A DNA stretch of 64,000 nt from Blastomussa wellsi (lineage: Eukaryota > Cnidaria > Anthozoa > Scleractinia > Plerogyridae), in NCBI GenBank assembly GCA_947652115.1, contig OX393570.1, forward strand, positions 15,857,766-15,921,765, in the 5' to 3' direction. This document shows, piece after piece, positions 47,465 through 58,900 of this stretch. Both the position numbers and the translations under genes were made by a program. The notes below the pieces were generated by a model. It was not told the origin of the DNA, did no database searches, and saw nothing but the letters and a program-made list of their open reading frames with translations. How positions within the stretch are numbered: position 1 is the first letter of the stretch; every line of letters begins with the position of its first letter.

Positions 47465-47664
47465 NNNNNNNNNNNNNNNNNNNNNNNNNNNNNNNNNNNN
47501 NNNNNNNNNNNNNNNNNNNNNNNNNNNNNNNNNNNNNNNNNNNNNNNNNNNNNNNNNNNNNNNNNNNNNNNNNNNNNNNNNNNNNNNNNNNNNNNNNNNN
47601 NNNNNNNNNNNNNNNNNNNNNNNNNNNNNNNNNNNNNNNNNNNNNNNNNNNNNNNNNNNNNNNN
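47465..47664. other. Assembly gap (200 Ns)
   Basis: Run of exactly 200 Ns, probably a placeholder of unknown true length. Repeat-like DNA flanks it: a G homopolymer near 47364-47377 and ggtatgtgccgc (also at about 51209) on the left. Confidence 0.99.
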
Positions 47665-49241
47665 AGAACTCGGAAATGGCCTATTAATCTAAGATGAAAT
47701 AGAGAAGAGGTGCTTACATGACCAGTTCTTTTTTTCTTAAATAGAGGTTGCCCATCCTCGGAGACCCAGTACAGGGGCGACAGTTTACAAGTCGCAAGAG
47801 GGGCGAGCATTCGAATGGGTCGTGGAAGTAGTCGTTTTTAAGTGTAGAAACCCAGGGGTACTCTTGCAAATTCTTGTCAACTTTCGCTTTAATACTGCGG
47901 CCTAAGGCTTTTAATTACGTTACAAAACAGCAGCATCCTTAGAAATCTTATTGGGCCAGATGAACGTTGACTTTCATAACAGTTACAAGGACCCCGCCCT
48001 CACAATACCTCTTTGACTTTCCCTTTATAGGAAACGCATAGGTTCAGGGGCTTACAGCCACTATGACGCCACAAAACCGACCCAAACGGAATGCGAGCCA
48101 GTAAACCAGTAATATACCAAACACGAGACAATGTTTCATCACATTTCCAAACACCGAGAAGAGTTGAAATCGCAAAATTCTTTCTCAGATTTCCAAACCA
48201 TGGTCACGGTTGTTTTAATTTGATGAATTATTAACGAGTTTGAGAAAGGTTTATTTAAACTGAAGGTTTTTCATACTAATTTCACGAGCTTGGCAGTGCA
48301 CGTCCGACTGCGGATTCATACCCACCCTTGCAAACAGTAGAATGGCTGTGATATAGATCGAGTACCTTTCTCAGGATTAGCAGTATTGGTCGTTTAAAAA
48401 ATCTGTTATCTCGTAAATGCACACAGAGCCTTCGCGTCACATTTATAACTGTATTGATTCGATAAACAAAGGACAACTGGTCGAAAAGACATCCTTCGAT
48501 TTGTTATTTAGATGGCTTTCACCGAGTTCTTGATCAAAACCTAATACCAAGCGATGGAAAAATGCAATCCCAGCTATGCATGGAAAACATTTTAGAAGTA
48601 TAGAAAAACAAGCGAGTAGTAACAGATGTCAGGTGTTGAGAAAACGTTGAGGGAAAATTGCCCAGGAGCGAGAAAATATGCAACTGGTGACATGCGGAGG
48701 ACAACGTGATCCGCTTTTTGGCTTGAGTGGAACAAAAAATAACAAAACACTTATTCCGAATGGTTACAAGTTTATTAATCAAGAAGTTTTTAAGTGTCAG
48801 TCGTCGAAAACGCTATACAGCTTTTGAAATCAAAACTACGTCTAAGAAGAAATCCGACAAAAAAAACACATTCAAGGAGTTAGGCGAAAAACTACAAATA
48901 AATGGAAGGCTAATGCAATCGCTGTTTGGGTAACCGAAGACTGAAAGTCTTCTTTGTAAAACGAATGTAAAGAAACTAATGGGTTGAGTTGGCAAGAAAG
49001 TCAATGTTATAAGAAATGAGCTGGTGTACAAAAGTTTAACAGACCCGTACTCCCAGTGTTGAATGATCAGATACAATGACCAAATATGGTAATGAACACG
49101 TGGAGGCGATCGAAAACAGAGCAGCGAGCTCTTTGTGAGATTGTGAGCGCTTTTGTGAGTAAAATAAAACAAGGAGAAACCTATGAGTTCAATGAAAGTT
49201 TTATTGATTGGCTCATCGGATGACCTAAGAGACTTGCCTTG

Positions 49242-49399
49242 CAGGGGCGGATCCAGGATTTTTTTAGGAGGGGTGCATCACTAAGGAATGACATAACTGA
49301 TGGTGACGTAAGCAGAATACTAGCTACATTATGAAGCCGCAGATCATCTAGGGGGTGGGAGGGGTGCACCCCTGCAGCCCTCTCATAGATACGCCCGTG
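49242..49399. mobile_element. 158-bp hAT-like MITE with 5-bp target duplication
   Basis: Starts CAGGGGCGGATCCAGGA and ends, inverted, CACGGGCGTATCTATGA (imperfect). CCTTG lies directly outside both ends (49237-49241 and 49400-49404). Confidence 0.65.
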
Positions 49400-49480
49400 C
49401 CTTGTAAAAAAAAACCTATTGCTCACAAATCTACACGTCAAAACAGACCTCGCTGACTAATCCAGGGTTAGTTAGTATTG

Positions 49481-49530
49481 CCTTATTATAGGAAATTACC
49501 GCTCGTATTCGCGTTAATTTCCTATAAGGT
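49481..49530. repeat. Hairpin downstream of U2AF1
   Basis: ccttattataggaaattaccgc faces gcgttaatttcctataagg around a short loop. Confidence 0.7.
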
Positions 49531-49949
49531 AACTTTAACAACTGTCAGTAAATGTTATTAAAGAGAAAGAAAACTCTGGCTTACTTTTAGTCCCATGTTA
49601 AAACAATACGCTTTGGAACAACTGGGAGAATAAGTACTACTTTAGGTCAAATCCGACAATTCCGAGCCCGCAGTTTTGTGAAAACGGTTGCTAAGCAACA
49701 TGGCGCTCATTACAACTTACTGAGGTCTAGTCTTGTTACTGAACATATTCGACTCAGGAATTTAACGGGAAAACTGCAAGGATTTGTTTAACGATGTTTC
49801 ACCGACCGCTAGGTCACACCACGAAAAAAGAAGTTTTAAAAATTCAAAACCATTTGTGAAACGATGCAAAAGCTGGTTCGTAAATCAAAAGTACAGAGCT
49901 GCAATATCTTCTACAGTACAGAATAATAACAGCGTTCAAAGGATTTCTC

Positions 49950-52900
49950 TCAATGACGACCTCGTCTGTCGCGGTCACGTGGCGATCTGTCCCGGCGCGG
50001 AGAGCGCGATCTATCCCGGCGGGGAGGAGAACGGGAACGACGGCGGGGAGGAGGCGGAGGAGACCTGGATCGAGAACGTCTGGTATATGGAGGAGATATT
50101 GAGCGTTCCCTGAAAACGAAAATACAACAACGATAAATATGGATTGCGGCACCAATATCTGTCTGACTACTCGAACCGGGATATTCGAAGTGAAATTTTC
50201 CAATCAAAACGTTAATTAAGAACAAAGGATCGCGACCTCCCTGTTAATCAACCAATTAGGCTGAAGAATACAACGTTATAGGCTACTTCAGAAAATACCA
50301 TAATACTCTTTGTTTGTCCCCACAATTTTGCATAAGCATTGTTTTTGTTTTCTCTTGGGGCCATTGTAAGTCCCGTGAGAAACTGGAAACAGTGCTTGTA
50401 CAAAATTTTGGGGACGAACAAAATGTATTATGCGAAATTTTGCGAAAGGAATTTTTCAAGGGTTTCCGTTTGGTCGTCTTTAACTTGTTGAGGTAAGTGA
50501 ATTATATTTAGACACATAAACAGGCGTTTGTTTGCCTTTTTTTGTTTACAGAACACTGTTTGACCACTCAAACATTCATTAATGAGTTAACGAAAAACAT
50601 CTCAATCAACATTTTGTTGACTTCTACGTGAGCCGGTTCAGAAACCATTTTCCCACTCACTGTGTTTGTATCAAGTTGTATGGTACCATTAACCTATTGC
50701 GTCAAATGTCAATATGTTTGTATTCAATTTCAGCTCGACATGTACTATCGCGTTGCGTTTTCACGAGTGAAAGAAACTGAGTTTTCAAGAAACCATCATA
50801 TACCCATTTGATGGATTTTGAGAGACATTTAGCGCAAGGCACCTTTCTTTCACTCTTCCTTTCAAACATTGAAGAAATACGACAAATAAACTACCCGACC
50901 ATTTAAAAACCAATTTCTTTCCATCGGAGTAAAAGTAAATGACTCATTGCAAAAAACAGTGAATAGAAAATGTCTGACAATGTTTGGTTCGTTGGGCGGT
51001 CTTGTCCTTTGCTGCTAGCTCTGGTTGAGTTGAGGGAAAACTCTCCCATCCTGAAAATTTTACATGGAGAACACCACACAAAAATGACAACAAAGATTGC
51101 ATATGCTTTCAAACAGCTGCAAAAGACTGCTGGTGCAATGCAGAAGAGACTATTTCACTGTAAAATGTCTCAAATATCCGGGGTGTACTTGGGTCATGTT
51201 TTGCTTGGTATGTGCCGCTGGCCTCTCAGAACTCATACCCCACTTTATCCCATGCCTTGAAACTGTCTTGAAGAATACAACCAATCAGGAGCCTAGAAAA
51301 GCGTTGAATATTCTGCGGTATTCCACGGGGTATACGTTGTATTCCACGAAAGGTTCCCGGCATTCATCACGGCTCCAAGTTTTCCCGCCGAAAGCCAAGC
51401 CGGCAGCGCGCGCCATTTTTTCATTCAGTTTAACTTTTGCGAGTAAATGCTCAAATTTGAATTAAGAAACAAATATTCCCACGGATTCGACATTCTATAG
51501 TTTGAATCTTCGAAAATACCTGCTACTAGAGACTGAAAACTGTATGTAGACGTCGAGGAATTACCCAAACAGCAACCGAAAACCCAGGAACCGTCGATAA
51601 AACAACTTTTGATTGCAAGACTTTTGTCATGTTCCTGGAACAAAATTCTCCACGATTTACGAACGTCAGAACAACGCCAGGACAACTCGGAGTTATTTAT
51701 GCTGTATTCTGTGGGCTATCCGAAAGCAGAGGAAGGAATCTTAACTGGACTGACGGTAACATTAACAGCTTTAAAAGTTTTGCGATAAACGGCTTTGCTA
51801 TTCACTCGAAGTTGCACCTTTCCGTAAGTTGTGTAAGAGGCATGGGATAAAATAGTTATGCTGAAAAATCAAGTCACTCGTGGGATATTTCACGGTATGC
51901 CACTCGAAACCATTGCATAACTAGTATATAGTCTATTCTATGGCTAATTATAGAATCCACCTTAGTCACCTTTTGGACAAATGTAATTTTTGCGATCAGA
52001 CTGCGCGCCGATTCTTGACAGCTCAAAAAACAGTAAAAACCCGCATAAAATAACCTATGTTTTTCAGTTTCAGGCAGTTACCGTCCTTAGATATTGGGTA
52101 CTTAGTGAAAAATCAGCCTCAAGCTGTTCTTAACATGTTCTTAAATTCTGTCTGAAAATTATACGCTGTATTACACAACTGACACTGCTCTTCAGCCTGG
52201 CGGTTCTTAATCCACTTGTTCTTTTGTGTGGGTTTTTACTGTACGGCAACAACTTTTTTTAAATTTTTCATTTTTAAATAGCTTTCTTACCCCCAAAATC
52301 CCGAAAATTTACGACTCAATTCTAGTAACTGCTGAAAATTATTGTATATGAAACCCATAGTCAATCATAGTCAATCCGGTCGTGAAAATAGGACCCCATC
52401 GGATCCAGCGGCACATCTCGTCAGCCTATTACTAGGAAGTAGCCCGTCGGCGGGCTCATACAAGCCCTGAGCTCGTTAACTTTGCTAGGGGTTAAGGGAA
52501 GGCTCTGCCTCGTCTTCAGGTGCCGGTCGGTCGAGGCGATAAAACAAGGAGCTCGAGGGTTGATGGTTAGGAAGCGAGCCGTTCGCATCAGTCCCATAAC
52601 GCCACGCGAACCGCGCAAAATCAATCCCAAAATGCAAAGCGAGCCTCGTACGACCAAAGAGCGACGCCTGTTCACAATGCGAAAACTCTTGAAAACTTCT
52701 TGAAAGGATTTGAAAGAACTTGAGACTTGCACACGTGTATGTACAGGCTAAAGAGATTGCTTACAGTAAACAAGCAAACCTGAAAGCAACAATCTGTTTA
52801 TTATTTGAAAAGCAGTGTTTTAAAGTTTCGTTCACCAAATATTACTTTCAATTATCATACTTTCATTTAGAAAACAGCCCATTAAAAATTTTAAAATTTT

Positions 52901-55900
52901 GGAAGGGTGGAAAGCTTGAAGAACACTGTTTCAGATAACAAATTTGTGATCGTTATTTTTTGTACAAACCGTGGTGATGTTTCTTTTCCACCGGCTGCAC
53001 CAGCACCTCTGCAATAAACAGAAATTTTCAGACATGGTGAGGGATAAATTAATTTAGCCCAACAGACAGCTTCTGAACTGGTAGTCTGCTCACTTGCATG
53101 AGTAATCAGGGCCTCTCTTCGCTCTTCCTAGTTCAAGGCAGTTCCTTTGCATTGCGTTGCGTATCCTTATTGTTCAAAATTTTATGCCTGATAAGCGTGC
53201 ACTCAAAATGGCAGCTTTTTCTTTATGGCTTAGCTCAAAAGGGAGGGAAATCGTCATTTCCTTGTAAACGAGTATCGTAACCTATAAATTTTTTATCTTT
53301 TTTTGAGTCAAAGAATCAAAATAAATATAAACAAATTTCTGCTATAGAAAAATAAATAATCAATGGAAATTATGTGAACTTATTGAACAGACATTTTGGT
53401 CTCGAGATCACTGCATTCTAGCAACAAGTGAGCAAGGGTAGAAGTACATGTGCAAAAAGCTAAATAAAGTTTTAAACTCTTGTTTACTGGGTATGTGTTC
53501 AGATTCTAATGTCCCAAGCATTCAAAAGTGATTATTAAAAAGCGGCATTGAAAATTGCACATACCTTCTCTTACGCCGGTTACGTCCATACAACTCTCGC
53601 CTGTAACAGAGGATTTGTTCATAAATTCATAAATTATGACTAGAATTTGTTCACCTTATGGAAAAGGTGCTATGGCTGCAAATGCCCAGTTTGGTTAACA
53701 TACTGTATATTCTCAAAAACCTTTCTCAGGAACATTTTCCCTGCACAGGAATTGAAACTATACAAGTATGACCTTCAATACCCTTGCTGGACACTACCAA
53801 CATGCATGGGCTACAAGTGACGTGTGGGGCCTAACACTATAATTAAGCAATCCTCCCCCAACTACACTTATTTTTCTTATAATATTTCTAAGAGCTCAAG
53901 GAGAGAAGTTATTAGAGACAAGACAGGGCTCGACACTAACGGTAGCCAACTAGCCACAGACTAGTAGAAATTTAGTTTTGGTTAGTAGGTTTTCGATTTC
54001 CACTAGCCACTTTGGCTAGCTAGCAAACAAAATGAAATTGGCCGAAGCAGTTTCTGTCTTCTTCAAGCAAGACAAAAACAAACACTTTGCCCGGAAACTG
54101 AAGATCAGAACTTCAGCATGGGCATCTCATGCTACCAGACTATGTTCCACAAAAATTGTTTTATTATTGAAACTGATTTCAGAACAATGCAATTGCCAAC
54201 ATTATGTATTCAAAGAAAGTCGTTTGCTTTGTGTTTCCAAGTCTTGCTAGGGATCAACTGTTATCGGACCTTGCCAACACCAACGCTGGGCTAGTAAATT
54301 TTTTCTTTGACTACTAACATCTAAGTTGTCACTAGCCACGAGGCTAGTAAGCTGAAAAGTTAGTGTCGAGCACTGCAAGATTCTTACTTCTTTGTTGATA
54401 GAAGCATCTGACATGTAAAAGACATAAAAGATAGATCTGGTTTGAAGGTATTGAGCCCTCACATGAGAGGGGTGCAGTCAGAATGAGAGAAACAACCCAT
54501 CCTCTACACCCCATCAGGGCTTGAGACGCAGCTTATTAGGTGAGTAGCATGGTGTCGAGTGACAAGTCAAGACAAATTTTTAAGACTTGCTGTCAATAAT
54601 TACTACCAGACAACAGTTTCTTTACTGGTAGCTTTCATCACAGAAAAGGCCTGAATTAATCATTTGTTTGCCTGTTGGTGATTTCAGCATGTTGCTCTTG
54701 TTGGCATTGCATTCTTTGAAATATGTCAACAGTGACATGGTTGTACATGTTTCATGCTACTTCTGTTCTTACACTCAACTCTCTTCTACTTGCACAAAAG
54801 TTATGCACCTATCAATGTTAAGACCAAGGGAGGGGAAGGGGGGGTTGGGCATGGGGTGGGGATTTTGACATTTTCTGAAGAGAAAATTCAAATTCCCCAC
54901 CACCGGGACAACAAAATTGGTCAAAAGTATCAAAATCTGCCACTTCTCCACTATTAAAAATGGTGGCCACGCAAAATTCCTGATCGAAATCCCCACCCTG
55001 GGGACAAACCTCACAGTCAAAGTCCCGTGGGCAGCCCGACCCTCCCCCCTCGGGCTTGACATTGATATGTGCATTAGTATAAGGCCAAAACCTATTAACC
55101 AAATGAACTTTTACTAGTTTGTGGCCGACAGCTAATGTTAGTCTCAGGCACAACACACCCACCCCACCCCCCTGACCTTACATCAAACCTAACAACTCAC
55201 CGCAATTCTCTTGAAATTGGCCGCATGTGCATGAAGTTACAAAACCCGCCGCGAGTACACTCTCTAGGAACATACAAGAAGACTAGATTTCAAATGGATT
55301 AAGCTGAGTAGTGGAGTCGCGCTTACCGGCTGTCCCGCGAGATCGGTCTCAGATGCATGAAGTTACAAAACCCTCCTCGTGTGCATTCACTGCATAACAG
55401 AGGGGATCATACAATCAGACACTGCCTTCTCACTGGTTTATTGGTTAAAACTTTCTAACTGAATAAACTACAACAATCACAAGCAATTTTATACAACATG
55501 TCTCTATAATTTGACAGTTATTGTGCTATTCCTAAACATATATGTGCATGTACAGAGTTAGAGCAAGATTACAATCTTAAAATCTGTTGTAACAAAGTTA
55601 ATGTGATCATTAAAATTTGGGATTCTAAGCAGCACTTACCGGTAACACCTTGTCTCAAAACCAAGTACCAGTAATATATTTTACAAAAATGGCAGGTATA
55701 CTAGGGATGTAGCTAGAAAAGTTGACTGAGCTCGTTCGTGAGCCACCTTTGTTATTTCTTAGCTACATCCCTGAATACTCTTTTGAATCCATGCATAAAG
55801 TTCATTTTGTTGTACTACAAACTTTTGCTACAGTTGTTCACAAACAAACACCCGTGTAGACAAACATATTAAGTGCATGCCTATAACTCAATTCCTTTCT

Positions 55901-58900
55901 TAACGTAAAATTCTATGTTTATAGCAATGGTGAAATTAAAAGAAATATACACTGTAGAAACTAAAACGCGCTGATCAGCTTGCGTTTAGGAAAGAGTGCA
56001 ATGGCCATTGTAAAGACAACAGATGCCATGATGTCATATTAAAGACAAACAGATGCATAGCTGGGTCACTGAACATTGCAAAATTTATAGAATACTCTCA
56101 ACGTACCCCATTTCATACTGTCTGCAACAAGCCTCCCTAAAAATCAAGAGAAAACAAGAATCAAATAAATATTTACCAGTACAATAGGTCTGCACAGCCA
56201 ATAGATTATGCTAATTACAGTTTTTGTAAGGTGTTGGATTTTCACTTGCTTTCAATTCAAGACTCTCCCACTCTCCCAAGAGTGTAGCATTGTGTGACAG
56301 AAAGAGAGCCTGAACTGGATTGAAACATGAAAAAGGAAAATTTGAAGGCCCAACCTATTCAAGTTAAGGTAACTCCTACCTGAAATCAGTCACTGGTGAT
56401 AGTTCAGCATAGATTGGTTGGCCTAAAAGTAAAAGAAACAGCAAAAGTGGTAAATAAAAACAAAATGACAATGTTTGATTATTGTTAAAAACATTTGAAT
56501 CAGTCAGAATAATATGCCTTCCTGTACTTTAAGATTAACATGAAGCAGATTAAATACAGTTGTGCCGCACCATTGTACCAGCGGTTGTCAAGGTCCTTGA
56601 CAGCCTTCTCGGCATCTTCCTCATAGCGGAACTTGACATAGACATTGCCGACAAGGTGGTCTCCAAGGTTGTCACATACGTTCATTTCTTCAATTTCACC
56701 ATACTGTACAAAATGATTACAAGATGAAATGCATTAAAAGGTTAATCCAATACAGTAGAAAATGGAAGCTGTAGTTTCACTGTTTGTCTTTGATAACTGT
56801 TATAAATTTATTATTAACAGTCATTTCTCTCCAGGCATAGTACAGAAAATAATCTTGGGCAAGCCCCATATAAAAAAAAGGCAAAAACTGCACTCACATT
56901 ATTTTGATCCTTCGATTTACATGAAACATTTTCACAATCAGGTCCAGGTTGTTCAAAAAATGGTTAATGCTAAGGGGTTGGTAAATCACTATCAAGTGGA
57001 TAACCAGGTTGTTGTCAAACAAATAGACGCCGGTGGAATTCTGAAGCCTGAAGTTAACCTTTGCTTTGCGACTGTTTGAGTCAGTCTTATAACATTCTTC
57101 GTTGATTTGGCAAGGCGCTGCAAACAAAAGTTTAAATTGCACACCAGCTCCTCATGCGTAATATATTCCATACTGAATGCTTCAGTGAATCTAGAGAGAA
57201 ACGAGAAGATTCTCTAGAGAAATGAGACAATTCGAGAGAAACGAGATGTGTCTCGCGAGAAACGAGACGAGAGGTGGTAACTTACATTTGAGTGGTACTG
57301 TATTACAGAACAAGAGCGACCACAAGAACAAAAGACAGTCAACTGACTGTAAAATTATTTGTCCCAATTACCTTTTCTTCAAGCTCCAGAAAGACATCCT
57401 GTACAGAAAAATGTAGGAAAGGTTATCAAAAAATGATTTGTTTACTGTCTATTAAAAGAAAATCACAAACTAAAGAAACAACAAATATCTATTGTCCTGA
57501 ACGAGATCTTGGAAAAAGCAAAAAGTAACAGGGGAATCCATAAGAGAGTAGATTTAATTAACATTTTTAGTTGAAAACGGCAAACCTCAAAGAATCTGTC
57601 ATAATGTTCTTGGGCCTCTACATCAGAAATGGCACTGCCTGTGGAAAAAAACAAAGCAAAACCTGATTGAAGTAACAACCAAAATCAGATCAAGTCTCAA
57701 TTTTGATTCTGAGAGCTTCAGATAATTCTGGATATTGTGTCATATGTGTTGAGCCTGGTTTCATACACGTAGCTTGTGTACTGGGTGACCGATATTGGTT
57801 GGATTTCTCAGAGCAGAAAATTAAACAATTGTATAACAAATAGATGTTGAAAACACGAAAAGGTCCTGGGAATTTCTTCAAGAGATTAAGATTAAGAGTT
57901 GCGTGTACAGGGCTGTCATTAAGGGCCGTAACCCGTAACACCTGTTACGGCTGAGCATGCTTGATTTTCCCTTGGTGCTATGGGTGAAATTGCCTGTTGT
58001 TGATAGAATTCAACCACAAAGAAACAAGTTTGCTACAGGTGTGGAGAACGAGGCTACAGGTGACGCAAAAATTAATGACAGCCCTGTGTGTAGCACTGTA
58101 CTGAGTTATTGAATCCTTCATTAATGATTAAATTTTCTTTCATCTTCAGTGTTCTCCAATGCATAATAATTAAGGATTATCAATAATTTAACGAGGCAAG
58201 CTTGGCCTGGTGGTTAGGGCTCCTGACTTTTAATCCGGTGGGCCTGGGTTCAAGTCCTCCTCCCTGCCACTAAAAACTGATTTGTCTTTGTTGCTTCCAA
58301 ATTCAACTCCTCCACGCTTTGTAAATAGCCAACTTGTCTGCCTCCTGACAGTTGGGATTTCCTTATTTACAGTGTCCCCAATTAGTACAGCAGTGCAAAA
58401 TACATCGACACTCAAATAAAGTGACATACCAGTTTATATACAGTCACGTAATTAAAATGAATTATTGACATCCTTTTTGGTGCAATCCGGAATGAATTAT
58501 CGAGGTTTTGGTAAGTGCTATCACCCTCAGGCTTTGGGTGACAATTGATAATTATGGATACGCTGCCAAACCTAATCCAATGACTGTTTAATACATTGTG
58601 TTGTAAATTATCGTAATATCTTCTACAATGCAACTAAATAAACTGAGACTCACTTGTCCCATCAGCAACTTGTGCTGCACTCTGTGGATTCTGATACATG
58701 TTCTGTAAGAGAATGGTCTGGAAACAAAACCAATAAAAGGTAATCGTCAACAAAACAATCACCTCTGTGAAATGGCTTACATGTACCTCTAACATGACAT
58801 ATTAAATGCCCCCCCCGCCCCCGGCAATTACATGTATTTCAAACTTGGTCTGGTGGAATTGGTGTTTTTGTGACTTCTGCGTTTATTCAAACCCCATGTT

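Larger units (their letters stand above)
43105..49949. other. Convergent intergenic region between CASK and U2AF1
   Basis: Both genes end toward this 6.8-kb interval, so it must hold their 3' UTRs. A minus-strand AATAAA at 49200-49205 is a candidate for U2AF1, with low certainty. The rest is inverted repeats, a foldback/minisatellite element, an assembly gap, a small hAT-like MITE and unrecognised DNA. No protein-coding gene is supported. Confidence 0.6.

Noticed and set aside
47148..47810. Open frames spanning the N run
   Set aside because: Their length comes from unknown bases read as open.
52421..52732. Open frames on both strands in a GC-rich patch of the U2AF1 last intron
   Set aside because: No family resemblance; overlapping frames on both strands are expected in a stop-poor GC-rich patch.
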